A stretch of DNA of 64,000 nucleotides from Lindgomyces ingoldianus (Eukaryota > Ascomycota > Dothideomycetes > Pleosporales > Lindgomycetaceae), in NCBI RefSeq assembly GCF_010093535.1, contig NW_022985174.1, positions 76,548 through 140,547 of the forward strand. Reading direction: 5' to 3'. Both the position numbers and the translations under genes were made by a program. The notes below the pieces were generated by a model that worked only from the letters and a program-made list of their open reading frames with translations, ran no database searches and was not told where the DNA came from. This document shows, in pieces, positions 22,191 to 35,917 of the stretch (within the stretch, counting starts at the first letter, position 1; every line of letters begins with the position of its first letter).

Positions 22191-25100
22191 AGAGCCCGAT
22201 CAATCAAATCCAGCATTGCTTCACCTCCATCACACTGACTTTCCACAAGTCTCTTCCACCGGTCCGTAGGGCGGATCCGAGGAACGACCCTTGCAACCAA
22301 ATACCGGGCGACCTGGGATTAATGTGGGAATACGACGCGATGCGTTGACCGCCCCCACCTTTCATGAAAGCCCGGATCCAAATCAGAACGGAACAGCTAG
22401 ACAGTCAGGCAGGACAGGCATGATTACGAACGAAACCATGTGCGAGCGCGAGTTGCGATATCAGAACGTCTCTTTTCCATGCATAATCCCCCTTTTGCAT
22501 ATTTCGGGCTTTGCATAAAACCTGGCGTCTTGATTCGCTCCATCTTTTCTCAAATCCTTCAATTCGTATCCACACTTTTTTTTCCCCATCAATTTCCATT
22601 CATGCAAGGCGAATTCGGCGAATTATCTATTCAAACATTCTGGAGGCGGTTGTTTTGTTGGCAATTTATACTTAGGTACTTCTTAGACACGGCGTTTTCT
22701 CTCTGTTTGCAAAATACTTTTGGGGCCTATTTGGATCTGGGTAGGATGGGATTGGCTGGAGATGGGGAATTTTGGAGTCTGGTTTTAGGAATTCAGCAAG
22801 GACACCCTGGCTGGGTCGACGACGGTGCGGTAACCCGGGAGTTGGCGTCATACGGCGGGCCTAAGATTGAGGGCCACTATTTAGTGCACAGCTCATGAGC
22901 TAAGAGGAGAGATCTGATCTTCATTCATCTTTCGCTGATATTATGACATCACTTCACATCGGAACGTACAATATCGTCATGAATCGGACAAATTTTATGG
23001 ATACAGCTGGGTGGTTTACGAGAGTGTTTTTATTTTCTATCTTGGGAATCCAGGTTCTTGAGGAAGGACCTAGATGGCCTTTGCGGATTAGATGGATGAT
23101 CTTGATATCACGAAAGAATGAAGGCATTTTTCTCTCCCTGTCCAGGGTTGGCTCGCCTCCCATTTCTGGGGGGTGGTTTAAGAGAACTGCAACACCAGGA
23201 CTTAAGTCACTACGCTCTGGGCTTCGTTGCATGGAGATGGTAAGATCACCATGGATATGCCATTGATATGGGGCGGTTTACCTTAGTGTTAATACTTAAT
23301 ATTATCCTTCAATCAATACCACAAAGCCATGCATACCAAATATTTGCCTATTCTATCCCGCCGGATAGAAGGCTGAACTATAGAGAAGCGGATTCACTTT
23401 GACAAACGCGGTGCTATTCAACATGCATTGCCTGCGTACGTTCCCCAGGAAGCGCAATGCGCTAATCGATCGATCGGTGAGTGATGACTATATTTGCTTT
23501 TGCTATTCCCTCCAGCAATTCCTAATCCCAGCCGGGTTCTGAGGCGGGTGAGTGCACGGTTGCCAGTGCCGGATGTTTGTGCCTGGGTCTGGGCGAGGAC
23601 ATTTGGCGGTGAGGGTGTCGATTCACCGCAACTCTGCTCTCGCGGTTTGCTTTTTGGCGGAGAATGTCACAGCACCACAGGACACGAGAGATAGGAGACG
23701 CGGGACGGGAAGGCACAGAATAGATCAGATCAGCTCAACGCAGCAATAGGGGGAATTGTTTGAGTGGTTGACTTCTTCAGAAGTGCAAGCGTCAGTGCCA
23801 GGTGCTCGGGTGAGAGAGAGGTCACGGGAATATGTTGCTGTCGTTATTTCACTTGTTGTGCTTCCATCTAACCGCTGCACGAGCACACGATATCCACAGA
23901 ATGCAGGGCATCTGTCTCGTATACCTCCATTCCTTCCCCCACTTCTTGGGATAGGCAGGATGCGTGCGACTAGTCCGACCGGATAAGGTAGAATTATGTG
24001 CCGTATGACTGCACTGTTAGATGAACATTGGTCAGATCCTGAGGAAATCCATTGAGCTCGTGTTGGTTCTGGGGTAGAACACGTGCGTTTAGTGCAAGTC
24101 GGTCGAGCATCCTTCTTTCACCCTAGCCCGGCCGTGGTTGTCCAGTTGGTGGATTTAGATGTGCAGGGAGTGAAGTCAGTTCAAATTTAGACGTGAATCA
24201 TGGACACCCAACGCTGTGCCTCGTAGATAAGCTTAATTGTACTGCCTAGCCTTGAAAGAGTATACAGTAACAACTCTAAGAGGAAGGATCGTGGTTGAAT
24301 TCGTTTGGGCTGAATGACATGGAAATGCTTACTTCATTTCCTATCTCTCTCTAGGTTGTGGGGTTGAGGACGAGAGGGATAAGAAACGGTTTATGCAGGT
24401 CTAGTCTTTCGGGAATAGGGCTTTTGAGCTGGGCAGCGTGTTTCATGACTGTTAATGTCAAACTGTATGCACGTTTTGAGTAGTGGCGGTTTTAACAAAT
24501 TCCGCCCCCCGGTTGACATGTGGAGCGTTTTGGATGGCGAAACTGGAGGCGGAGTGTGGAGCGTTTCATATTAGGGACAGCCTTGCCGCGCGACGCGCGG
24601 TTGTCGAAAATGTCAAAAATTTAAAGAGGGTTGGAAGTGCCATTCTTGTCGCCGCGATAACGTCTTCGAACGACATGTGTTTGGAGACGTTGGGGAGTAA
24701 GCTTACAGAAGTGCTTCTGTGGGGTTTCAGGATTGTGTGGGTGTTGATGTGACGTGATGTGCTGGTAGGGCTGAATCCGGCACTTCTGCCTTTCATAAGA
24801 GACATGGAATTGATGGTGAGGGCTGTTGCCAGCCAACTGGTGCATTTGATGCCTCAATCCGGATAGAATATGCCACGACATGGAGACGTGCAGCATGCAC
24901 TCAATCGCCCAACCTTGTATCATCGCTGCTTTTGTTCCCTTGCTTCTCGATGTGGAGTGGCCATCGGCGTTTGACGTGGAGATTGGGACCCCATCCTTGA
25001 GACACCTCTAGATTTAGCCTAGATTTCGATTTGATATCAAAGTCGGTCACGATGGCTCCCACAAGTGTTCTTGGTTGGTGGAAATGGTGATAGCACGCGA

Positions 25101-27400
25101 ACGAGGATACGTTTACGAAAGGGTCACAATGCTGTCGGAAACGAGAAGTACCGCTGTACCCCTTATTACCGGGTAACGCTGGGATTTGTCCTCTGGTCGT
25201 ACCCGGTTTTCCTCGCTCGCAAATTGACGATGCTGATTGGGAGCCCTGATTGGCTGGAGAGTATCGGAAGCTTTCTCGGCGATGGGGGCACGTGGAGACG
25301 ACGATGCTGGTGGCTTAGATCTGTATTTTAGAGTTCTCATCCAACTGTGCGACTTTGGCATCTGGATTGGTGAATCTGCAGCACCCGTTGAGATCCTGTG
25401 TAACCGGTCAGCTCTGCAAGTGGCGAAGCGGAACCACACCTGAGATCTCTCGTCATCTTCTAGAATGGTTCTGCTTATTCTATGTGACACTAAAATGAGG
25501 AGATGGATGAGAGATCCTTGGTTGAGAACATGAGTGTGAGGGAGCACGACATGCTGTTCCGAAATCACAGCTGAACCTTGAACCCAGCCTTGAGGTCCTG
25601 GATAGTGAACTTTGTGCCAGGCCCCAAAATTGAGGCCAGGCAGGCGGCAAAGTGGTGCTCACCTATGCTGGCCTTGCCGAGAACTAACTCTTGACCGGAT
25701 GGCAAAAGCAGCCACAACTGGTGAGATAGCGAACTACACATACCTATAAATAATAGCTCCACTATGATCTCACCAGAAGTCTGACATGTCGGATTATAAG
25801 CTCGGTTTTCCCCGGTCTCGCCACTAAATAGATTGCTGTCCCCGCTTTGCGACTACCATCCAGAGGTTGGCATTGTCGAACGCCTGCCGTTTCCACGACC
25901 AGCTGTGCAGTCCTGAGCAGTGGTGAACTATCGACCATGCTTAGGGATGGATGGTTCGAGGGTTTGCCGCGCATATCGCCGATGGTCATTCAATCTGCAC
26001 CTCGGCTGCCAACATCATCACACCGATGTTACCAGGTAGCACTGCAATATTTAATCTTCCCCAACCTGGTACGGTGAGCCAGCTAATTTGATTCTTTCTT
26101 CGATCTTTAATATCCGTGATAGGAAGGTAACAGCGCCGTCTCCTCATAGCTTCGTCACCCTCAAGGCCCCTCCTCTTGTTGCGATAAGTGAATATATTGA
26201 ATGCGAGACGCGCAACTAGTTCCTTGGGAAATTCGTCATGAGGAATAGTGGGCGTGTGACTTCTCGATTGGGTAAATTGAAGATTGAAATGTGCTCGTCA
26301 ACGAATTTGCTTCCTCAAGAACGGGCTCTGAACCCCTAGTAGGGCTGGTGGGGTGCGCGGCCATAGGGTGGACGTTCGCATTTTGCCGGAGACGAAGTAC
26401 GAATTTTCTGGGTATACCTGCCGCTAGGTACGGACTGAGCAAGTGCCGGACTGCCACGACTGTTCCACGTTTCTGGTACATTGTTGATGGCTTGGTAGAT
26501 ACGAGGATAGAGTCGGCATTGGTACGATCAGGTGCGATCTTGAAATGTGGATTAGATTACAGCGTGGAAAATTAACGAAGAGGTGATGTGACTTAGACGA
26601 CGAGACGAACCTCGGGAGAGATGTGAGAGCTTTGAAGTTGAGGTACGAATACGGCAAGAGCGGGATGGCGTGTATATTTTTGGAGAAGGAGCATCTCTCG
26701 CCGAGATCACGGGAAGGGCCTCGGGGGTGTAGGAGCAGCAGTGAACATGGAGAGGTGCTGTACTATCCTGGACGCACGTGGAATGCTGTCCGATGACATA
26801 TCCAGACATGGTGAATACTACAGAAGCGAAGTATAGCAGCATGTCCGGCAACATTGAACAGAAGATAGTGTTATCATTACAGCTTATTCAGAGTTTCTTT
26901 AGAGAATGATATTTCCAGTAATCAGACTCACCCATTTCTCTTTTTGGCAGCCTTCATCTCAGCGTAGAGAGCTGGATGTGCCTCGCGTAGTCCAACTATA
27001 TCGTAGTCGCTCGACTTCCATTTTCTTTATTTGATGTGGACTCACAACTTGTTTCCAGGACAGAATATCCTATTTCAGAAGGCTGCCCAGACGAAACCGT
27101 CATGACCGAACTTGAGGACCCAGTTCGTGTGGAAGTTTAATCCAAAGATATTCTCTTAGTTATCTGAATGTTTGCTAGCTCGAGTAATGGCTCTTCAGCC
27201 TTGCGTGTTCTCAGAATACGCAAGAGACGAACAGTAGAATTCTTATGAGGTTGGCACCGTGTTGAGGTAGAGGTTGATCGCTCTGAATTCGTGGACGACG
27301 AAGGTGTTCCTCCTAGACAAGGACTGAAAGACGCGTTGTGGAGCTATCGACACTCAGCCGTAGAGCCTTGCCATCAATTGAAGGACTTTCTGTACTGACG
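22191..27400. other. Gene-poor 5.2 kb, nothing supported
   Basis: No reading frame of a recognisable family on either strand, and no tRNA-like fold or terminal inverted repeats noticed. The first ~700 bases are probably the RGS 3' UTR. Frames of 90-150 codons occur (for example 22440-22898 plus, 25113-25568 minus) but lack splice-consistent extensions or motifs. Confidence 0.5.
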
Positions 27401-27476
27401 AATTCTATTGTTTCTAGAGAGTTCCATCGACGTAAGTGCAGAGGAAGCCGTGGATTATTCTGGTAGGACGAATATT

Positions 27477-28114
27477 CTAATAGAGTGCGACGTGGTATTT
27501 CAGTCGAATTTTGAGCTTGGATCTAAAAGGGATGTGAGAAATTTCGGCTCCCCTCTGGTGAGTTCTGGACTTATTTCTATCGGCAGACACGTTCTGAGGG
27601 GACTCTTGTTCGGCACAGGAGGGGGTTTGGGAGGACTTAGTGGTCGGAAACGGCCTGTGGATGCTGCAGGATTGGCCAAAGGGAGGGCCGGCTTGAAGGT
27701 TTTGACTCTGAGGTTGCTTCATCTCAACCAAGAAGCTGTGGTATGAGAGGACACGCAACCACAGGCTGACTTTTCGAGTCTTTTGGGTTCGTTGAGCTGC
27801 CCAGAGGAATACTTCTGCTCAGAACTTTTGGGCTGTGAGCTACGTCCTCCAAAGAGCTGCAGGTTGGCAAAGCAAGAGTTCGTGGCAGACCATATGTACG
27901 AATTGGACTTCTCGAGCTGCTTAGGGAAGGAGGTGCTTCTAGTAATGGGCGGTGAGGCTGCGTCATCAAAATCATCCTCCTTGTCAAGACCCCTCTGCGC
28001 AGCATCCCGTAGTAGTAGAGCCGCCCCAGATGAACTACAGCTTGGTGGTGGAAGGGGATCGTATTCCCCTGGGTCTAGAGTATTCGCGAGAGGGACCAAT
28101 TGAGGTCGTGACAA
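27477..28114 (-). CDS. Possible orphan gene fragment, unrecognised
   Basis: Two minus-strand frames (28114-27719 and the stretch to 27477) could be joined by a 35-base intron that keeps frame (gtcagc..ccacag), giving a Ser/Pro/Gln-rich, low-complexity protein. It starts MSRPQLVPLANTLDPGEYDP and includes DKEDDFDDAASPP. The intron would be unusually short and has no clear branch site. No family is recognised. It may be chance; listed because the first frame is the best unexplained one in the gene-poor stretch. Confidence 0.15.
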
Positions 28115-28873
28115 TGAAATAATAAGTCAAACAATCGCAAAATGACTGAGGATGATGCTCGCAGCATGGTGACGGAGAGAACAGTGTGCCGGCGTCGCTA
28201 CTGCACATTACCTGCGTGATGGCGCGTCTCGACTGACACCACTGCACTGAGTGGGGTCCAATGCTGATGAGCATGGATTCCTAGCGATGTTGAGCTTTTG
28301 GGCTGTGGAAAGGCTGATACCTTGAATTCAACTGCCTCCAACTGCATGTTGTCTATGGATCCGCATCAAGTCCAGGGAAAGAATGACAGAGGCAATCCAC
28401 AGGACAGGCCCCCTAGCAGGTGGCACTCGCCAAGATCGGCTGTTGCTCTAGTGGGTAAGCCGTTACATGTTTACTTGAAGCTCGATCTCAACGGCCGACA
28501 GACGGCACCCCATGGGACGGCGCCGACCGCTCTGCGCCAAACAAGCGCGTGGGCGGCGAGGCCGCTGAGATGGGCGAACAGCAGGCGGATGTTGCAGAGA
28601 TTCAGGCTGTTGGCGAGGCTATTCACTCCTGGGGCCCAAAAGACAAGAGCAACCGATGAGGTCGGGAGGCTGCAAGTTTGACGCTAGGCCCAAAGAGGTC
28701 TAGTAGGGTCCAGGGGCAGGTGAATCGACAGACAGACAACGAAGTCGTCTCCCTTGACATGAAGCTCTCACGCCTGCACGTCTGCGCTCCTGCTCTCCGC
28801 CGCCCAACAGACCATGAATGACCATGACTGACGGCCAGCCTCTCTGTCCCGCATCACGTATCCCGCGCCGCCC
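28115..28873. other. SOG2 promoter region
   Basis: No coding region supported. It directly precedes the SOG2 start codon and should hold its promoter and leader. A plus frame at 28298-28681 has no recognisable similarity. Confidence 0.45.
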
Positions 28874-31800
28874 ATGATGAGCAACGACACTGCTGCGCCC
28901 GTCTCGGACGACGAGGTCGTGGCCCTCGCTCGCGCCGCCATCGAGGCATCTCGCGAGGATATCAACCAGCGAGCCGTAGCCGACACGCCCGCCCCGCCCA
29001 GAGAACTGCAGCAGCAGCAGCAGCAGCAACAGCAGCCCGGCATTACCATCGACCTAGGCCACAACAACATTGCCCACTTGCCTGACGAGGTCATCGATGT
29101 CATCAGAGCAGAGATTGAACGGTGAGCATGCCCATGCCCATGCCCAATCCCGCACCACCCTGAGCACAGCCCTTCGCCAACACTCCCATATCGCACACCC
29201 GCATTGAGCTCCTCTACGTGCCGACACTGACCTGCACAGGCTCGCGCTCTCCCACAATCAATTGACGACGCTCCCACTCCGCCTGATAGAATGCAAACGC
29301 CTCCGCTACCTCAACGTGCGCTACAATGCAATGCGAGAGATCCCCGATGCCGTTCGTCTGACCTGCTCCTACAGCTGAGTGCAACGCTAACCAGAGCTAA
29401 TGCCACTTAGATTCTGAGGCTGACCTCGCTCGAAATCCTCGACGTCAGCAAGAACAAGATCAAGATCATACCCAAAGCGATTGCAAACCTGACTTCTCTG
29501 AAAGTGCTGGCCATTGCGCGGAACAAGATCGAGGAGCTGCCCGTGTGCTTGGGCGACATCAACAGCCTGCAGGTCTTGAAGCTCGACGGCAACCCCCTCC
29601 GATTCCCTCCGCCGGATGTCTGCACGATTAGAGACAATGCCCCTTCCCCGGCAAGCGAGAATGAGAGAGATGCGGTTATTGCCATCCAGGTCAAGCGGTT
29701 CATGAGACAGCAGATCTCAAGGGAAAAACAGCGTGTCGACTTCGAAAGATTGCGAGTGGAATCTGGAGACGAGAGGTATGCTCCCCCGCCAATTCTAAGT
29801 TTGCAGTCTCTCTAACATGTGTCGAGCTGGAGTGAGAGCAATCCTGAGACTCCACGCCCTGCGAAACGCCCCAATGGCGGAAGATTCCCCGTGAAGCCCA
29901 GCATCAGCAACCTTGACTTCTTCGGAGAGAGCAAGCCCGATTCTCCAGGAATGCCTCCTCCCATCCCAACCCGGTCGCATTATCGCGTTCAGTCGCAGCA
30001 AAATAATGGCATGCCTCGAAGACCTCCCGTTTCTCCCTTGGTCCTAGCAAATGGCTCGAATGAGCGAAACCGAAGCCAAAGCGAGGGTGCTGGCTCGGCA
30101 AGCCTCCGCGCGAAGCGTATGGGGATATACACAAAACAAACATCAGACCTGGGTGCTGTGGATGAGTTGCAAAGGACAAGTCACTTTCGAGGATTTAGTC
30201 AAGGCTACGTCCTGCCTAGTAGTAAAGTGGCTAATGGCATGTCAGGGCCGGCAACAGCCATTGGCTACGGAGATACTGGGACGGTTCGCTCGTTGGCTAA
30301 TCGTCCTCTTTCCGATGTTCGCGAGCATAAGCGCGGTTCCCGAGCACCAGATATTGTGGTTGAAGCTGCGAAAAACTTTCTCTACGCCATCTCCCAATTA
30401 CATGATACCGTTTCACATATGATGCGGTCGGTCAAACGGACTGATAGGACAAAAGAAGGCATGCGCCGAAAAGAAGACTTCTACCGCCGCTTTTCCGCCA
30501 CATATCTCCATGTCCGGGCTCTAAATGAACTCCTTCAGCGGTTTGAAACACTGGCAGAAGAAGATGAGGAAGAAGCCGAAAAGCTCTCCAAGGCTGTATA
30601 CCAATACACCTTAAAGTGCCTCAACTTGTTCATGTATATCAACCTATCAATTGCGGAGAACCGGGTGGAGATCATCCAAAACTCAGATCCGCGATTTGTC
30701 CGGAGTTTCTTATTCCTGCAGCAAGGTACTCTGATCGAATTGAGGAACGCCTGTTCTATCCTCGGCGCAGAGTTCCGAGACACTGCCTTAGGCAGGCGCA
30801 GGCCGAGTGGTACTGACACCCTCGCTACTGTGCGGGCTGCCCGACCGCTGAAAGTTCGACGATACCAACAGACATCGCCTCCGCAGCGGAACGGACAGTA
30901 CCAGATTCCACCCCCAGTGATTCTTCACAGCAACGATAATAGCCGGACGAATACCTTAACCAGCATCAGTGCAGCCACGCCTCGTTCAGGAGAATCCTTT
31001 ACTACCCTTGCTACGACTATGTCGCGAACGAACACGCTGACAAGTTCTTTCGACGAGGCTGACGAAGATGCTCAATTCGATCGAATCTACGGGAAGCTCA
31101 GAGCCGCTTGTGATTCATGCCGGAACTACATGCCGCAAATTTCTCGATTACTGAAGAATAACTTTGAGGCTCTAAGGAGGGATTGGGACCCTGACGATCC
31201 AAAGATCAAAGTTCTACTCAATCTGATTGAGAAGAGTAATCACGTCGAGGAAAAGACGTTCCCATTAGCTAAGCGTCTCTCCCAGATGCAGTTGAAAGAC
31301 AGCTACACAAGAAGCCAGCCGGAGTTCTGGCAACAGTGTATGGGCTTTATCAAGGTTTGTGCCGTTTATTTATCATCGTTCCCAAAGAAAACTACACTAA
31401 ATATCTCGATAAACTTCTAGGCTAACTTCTGTATAGGCATGGGGCGAGCTCGCACAACTCAGCTCAGGCGAAGGCCGAAACTTAGGGCTTTTGAGCTCCG
31501 AAGTCAAGCAGCTTATGAAACCCCTACATAAAACGGTCAAGGACGCCAGTTTGGCTATCAACGATTCCCCGTGGTCGCATCTGACTTCGAACAACCTAGG
31601 CTTGATGGGACCCCCATCCCTCTCCTCCTTTACCTCACGTACACAACCGCCGAAATTCCTCAGCAAACCCACCGGAACTATGACGACCGGCGGGGGCCCT
31701 TCATTCCCCGGCCCAATCAACACATCTATCACCTCGGTAGCTTCTGCCTTCTCCCAACCATACTCGACGGCGAGTCTCGGATCTGGCTCTGGTGGCTATG

Positions 31801-31967
31801 TGACTCCAGTCCCAGCAACGCCACTTAGTGCAGCCCTGGGTGCAGCAGCGCAAGCAACCGTTCCAAATACCCCGAACCACATGCCACCGCAATCCATACC
31901 GTCAACTACCATCAATCTTTTCGAGCGTGCAGATAGACTGCTCAGTCAAACCGCTCGGCGCGTTTGA
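28874..31967 (+). CDS. SOG2: Leucine-rich repeat RAM-pathway protein Sog2
   Basis: Scaffold of the RAM/MOR morphogenesis network that acts with the Ndr kinase Cbk1/Orb6 on polarity and cell separation. Exons 28874-29121, 29240-29351, 29411-29775, 29827-31354, 31437-31967; 927 residues. N-terminal polyGln (bases 29009-29035), then leucine-rich repeats: GITIDLGHNNIAHLPDEVI, LALSHNQLTTLPLRLI, LRYLNVRYNAMREIPDAI, LEILDVSKNKIKIIPKAI, LKVLAIARNKIEELPVCL, LQVLKLDGNPLRFPPPDV. The Sog2 domain follows (from about residue 400): VVEAAKNFLYAISQLHDTVS, RRKEDFYRRFSATYLHVRAL and YTLKCLNLFMYINLSIAENR, with acidic loops and Ser/Thr-rich linkers. A second possible acceptor (31420) precedes the one used (31436). 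The name is given for the family; identification is strong. Confidence 0.92.
29009..29035 (+). repeat. CAG repeat coding polyglutamine in SOG2
   Basis: Nine consecutive glutamine codons (CAG with one CAA) near the N-terminus of SOG2. In-frame and likely length-variable. Confidence 0.85.
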
Positions 31968-32633
31968 CATGAGTTTTCTCAAGATATGATGGAGAGAGAA
32001 CATGCTTGTTTGCGTGCCTAACTTCTTCGGTTTCAAAACCCTCAGGTATGTTGACAGAGGTTTAAATCTTCCCCTGCATGCCACTCTGTATCCCCTAGAA
32101 AGCCCCAGCTTTCTACTTTTTCCAATTTCCTACTTTTTGTATACTAGCTGAGCGATGGCGTCTGGAGGCCTATTGCACCAGGCATGGCTGGTCAGGTGAA
32201 ATCGGTGTTTAGGCCGATTTTTTTACAATTTTTTTTAACAAAAAGGGACAGAAGTAGAGGGTTTATTGGCAGCATACTTGGTGTCGGAAGGGGCTTCTTT
32301 TAGGTTGCATTGGTGAGATCATGAGGGTGCCATAGGTCTTCTGGGCATGTTTTGCTAGGGACAGCAAATAGGAATATTTTGAGTCATTTGCTGAAGGGAT
32401 GCTTAAGTGAACAGTATTCGTGACAAAAGAAATCATTTATGTATGCTAGGGCATGTTATAGGTCTCGGACCTTGTCCGCCTGCCTGCCTAAAAAGCGACT
32501 ACAGACTCCATACCATCGCCCCCCCAAATTCTATCAAAGCTTGAAGCTTGAAGCTAAAAGGTTACATATTTGTACAATCCAAGACCCAAACCTACCAAGA
32601 CCGGCCACACACACACACAACAATCCAACCAAC
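31968..32633. other. Convergent 3' region of SOG2 and the Tag1-like gene
   Basis: A 666-base interval between two convergent stop codons; T-rich 32210-32250 and a (CA)7 run at 32606-32619. It is presumably shared 3' UTR/terminator sequence. No gene recognised. Confidence 0.6.
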
Positions 32634-35495
32634 CTATAACCTCACATTCGCACCAATAGCACCTCCCCTAAACCAAATATCCTGATTCCACCTCCCAATC
32701 CTAACGCTCACATCCGCATACGCACTTAATTTAAGCGTTCCCCCTAACGCCTTCTTGATAGCTTCATACCCTACACTCCCCAAACTCCAATCCACCGGTA
32801 ACCTCGGTGTCATAGATAACCCCGGTGGTACTGCAAACGGCAATTCGTAGAGAATTTTTCCGGACGGGTTGCCGTCGTAGAAGGCGGTTGCATTAAGGTT
32901 GGTGATGTAGAGCGTGGTTGTGGAGAGTGGGGATGCAAGGGTGAAGACAGCGGTTGAGGAGATGAGGTGCATAGTTGCATCGCGGATGAAGTGGGGGGAA
33001 TCGTCGTCGTTCGAGGGGTCGTCATTTGGATCCTTGGGGTCGTTGCCGTCGGAGGGGGGTTTCGGACCATGGAGTCTGGGCGTTGGGAGCGTGACGGGGA
33101 GGTGCGAGAGGGCGAAACCGAGGGAAGGCTGAGAGGGGATGGTGCCATTGTGGGTTTGGAGTGTTAGGGATGTGTTGTAGCCTGTGCATGTTAGGTATGC
33201 AATGTATTGTTATAAGGGAGGGGTGGGATGGGCGTACCGGATATGTATTGGGAAAGGAGTTCCTTGCCAATAAATTTCCCTGCTCTGCCGCTGTTGGTAA
33301 TGGGATCGTAGACGGCGGTCACAGCCACGTTAGTATTGTTCCCGGGATGCACAAACACATTCTTTGCTGTAGCTTGCCCGAGGATAGTGTCATTGACGAG
33401 GATGTTGATGTTGAAGTAAGGAACGGTAGCCGAGTACTTTGTCGGGTTTGTGAAATTGACAAGCGCTTGCAGTGTGACGCCGGTAGGAGACGTGTCCATG
33501 ATCGTCAGATTGTAGATCCTAGGAGATAGGGCGCCAAAGCCTTTGCCTCCTTTGTCGTGTCCAACCGCTGAAGGGTTAAGGTTAGCGAAGCTACTCATAG
33601 TGCGATCGAGAAAAGGACTACGAACTAGGTCACGAACGCTTGACTGGTACAACTCCTTCGGCAGGAATCTCTCGCACTGCGAACTTCCCAATAGGAGTGT
33701 TCACTTCAACATCCATTGCTGCCTTGATGTCCAGCGTGATAGGCCTTCCACCCAAAACAATACCCTTGACGACCTCGCTGAATACGTCGTCGTCAAGTAT
33801 CTCAAGAGGGGCGTCCTTGATATCTGCCTCTACCAATAGTGAGGGCCCTTCTTCCCCATGTGCTTCGATCCTTGTCGAGTTGGCCGCCTGCCACCTGGTG
33901 AGATGGAGCTTGCCAAACTTCTTCCTATGGTAGAACACGTCGGCGTTGGCCCCAATGCCGGTGACATTGAGAGGGAAATTCATCTCATTGGGCAGACCTA
34001 CTTCCACCTTGACGAGAGCGGAGATCTGTGGTTGAGCTTCGGGAGAATCCGGATCCGCGAACAGGTCGGGGAAAGAGAAATGCACGTCATCCAGGGAGAA
34101 ATTCTTAATGAGATTGCCCATGTCGCGACCAGCAAACGGGACTGGAACGGTGATGTCCCTCAAGAGGGCCCGAGTCCAATCGGGCGTCTCCGGATCAGGG
34201 AACTTGCAGCACTTGATGTAGACGGTCGAGCCTTCCCCATGCATGTAGTTGCCTATGAAGGAGTCGAGAGGGGATTTGAGGGAATTGGGGCATTCCGCTG
34301 TCAGCTCTTCAGGCAAGCTCTCCACCTTCCCTGTGACATTGACTTGCATGTCCACTTTAGGCTCCACGTGAACTCTCTCCGTAGCGGCAGTTCCGACCAT
34401 GATGTATGGATCCGAAGGGACACATCCATCGACGAGAACGTCCACAGAGACAGGGGGGATTGAGAAGTCTACAGGGTATTCATTCGTCACCAGAATGGAA
34501 AAATCAGCCCCCATGCCATGGCTCCCGTTTCTGGCTTCTCGGATGTTGAACTTTGTAATGTCGTACCGAGGGAGCGAAGGAAGGTCATGTCCTGCAGTTG
34601 GGGAACTATTAGCACAGCAACATCATCAGCGACGCCTGGATCACCTGACCAGAAAGGACTGACCTTGGAACACGAGCGACTCCTCAATGGATTGACTGCC
34701 GAGGGGTATCAGGCCGGACTTTAGCGGCACATCTGCCTTGCCCTTTATGCGAATCTGCCCCAACCGGCCATCAAGCCAATCATTTGCAATGTTACGTATG
34801 TTGTCAAAGGAGCCAGGGTCCAGATCGGCGAAGAATGAAAGATGCGTAGTATGGCGATTGCGGATATTTACCTTGATACCGGGTACTCTGGCCGTGCCGA
34901 CCATGGCGGTGCCGTACTCAGGAAGATAGAGATCAACATGGGTAGCTTCGCTCTCGACCTCGCGGGCAATCCAGGCGCCGAGCCGGCCAATGTTGCGAAC
35001 AGACGTCTTCCTGACCTTGGAAGCATCCATAGTGAAAAGGCCTTGCACCCGCACTCTGACACCAGTGTCGGTCAACGAGTCTAGTGATAGCTTGGTGGGG
35101 TGGAAGTCGGCAGCTTGGATGGCGTATTCCTGGACAGCCTCTGTAGTCAAGAAGCCAAGCATGATGATAACCACGACGAGGCACAGAATGATGAGGGCTA
35201 ATATGCTGGGCCATCTTCGCTTCCACAGCGGCTTCAAAGGGCCTGTTTCCGAGGAGCCGCTCAGCGAGCGTAACAGCGATGTGGTCGCTGGGGTGTGCTC
35301 GGGCTCGACGTCATCAGCCTCGTCGCTTCCTTCGCTTCGGTCAGTCCTGCCTTCTCTTGCCAATAGCGGGGTCTCTTCCGTGGTCCTGCTTGAGGGCTGC
35401 GACCGCGCAGACCGTGAGGAACGGTGGGATTTCTGGGAGGCTGGGCGGGAACTGGGCGTCCTTGTCGAGGCCCACTGGCCGTCTGGAGTATCCAT
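32634..35495 (-). CDS. Vacuolar membrane protein, Tag1-like (DUF3712 family)
   Basis: Large single-pass membrane protein of the fungal family that includes yeast Tag1 (YLR173W), which resides in the vacuole and is involved in ending autophagy. Exons 35495-34664, 34591-33638, 33567-33238, 33181-32634; 887 residues. The N-terminus is Ser/Arg-rich with EETPLLAREG, an acidic dileucine-like vacuolar sorting signal. One membrane segment follows at about residue 97 (WPSILALIILCLVVVIIMLGFL), then a long lumenal region of repeated Ig/LEA-like beta domains with many N-glycosylation sequons (NVTG, NFSL, NATA, NTSL). The last exon contains an Asp/Asn-rich loop before a final beta domain. No catalytic motif. 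Convergent with SOG2 and divergent from the ornithine carbamoyltransferase gene. The family call is good; function is inferred from yeast. Confidence 0.75.
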
Positions 35496-35917
35496 GAGCG
35501 TGAAGGGATAACGAGCGAAAAGCGGAGGGTTCAGTCCAGCATTCGGAAGAACGAAAGAAAGGGTGGGAATTGGCAGAGGACGGCGGCTGAGGCTGGGGGA
35601 CGTGAGGTGTAGTGGTGTCGTGATGTCGTGGTGTCGCAGCGTTGTGGTGTTGTTGGCGCTGGGGATGAGATTGGATGGCCGTCATCAGCTTTCGCCGCCT
35701 GGCTGCTGGTTGCTGGCCGCTGATCCCGCGCTGCGCCAGGCCGGAAGCGACAAAGGCGACCCCAGATTTCGTGACCCATGCCCTGCAGATGCATCCCAAA
35801 AGAAAAATCTACGACCGGGTGTGACTCTTCGCCGCTAAATGCTTCGATCCATCCTATAATTTCTCAATTGCCTTTCCTTTTCCCCCCCCCCGCTGCATCA
35901 ACACACTATCCATCACT
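35496..35917. promoter_or_regulatory. Shared divergent promoter, Tag1-like gene / ARG3
   Basis: A 422-base divergent interval. It holds a near match to the Gcn4/CPC1 amino-acid-control site (TGACTCT, starting near 35821; one mismatch to TGACTCA), a CCAAT-poor C/T-rich leader, and a C10 homopolymer at 35882-35891, 26 bases before the ARG3 start. The regulatory reading is tentative. Confidence 0.4.

Noticed and set aside
22440..22898. 152-codon plus-strand frame
   Set aside because: Lies in the probable RGS 3' region; no domain, odd composition, no homologue that I recognise.
25113..25568. 151-codon minus-strand frame
   Set aside because: No motif, no convincing start context, no splice-consistent neighbours.
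31355..31436. Alternative acceptor at 31420 in SOG2
   Set aside because: The acceptor at 31436 gives the clean join FIK-AWGELAQL; the earlier one does not keep the better frame.
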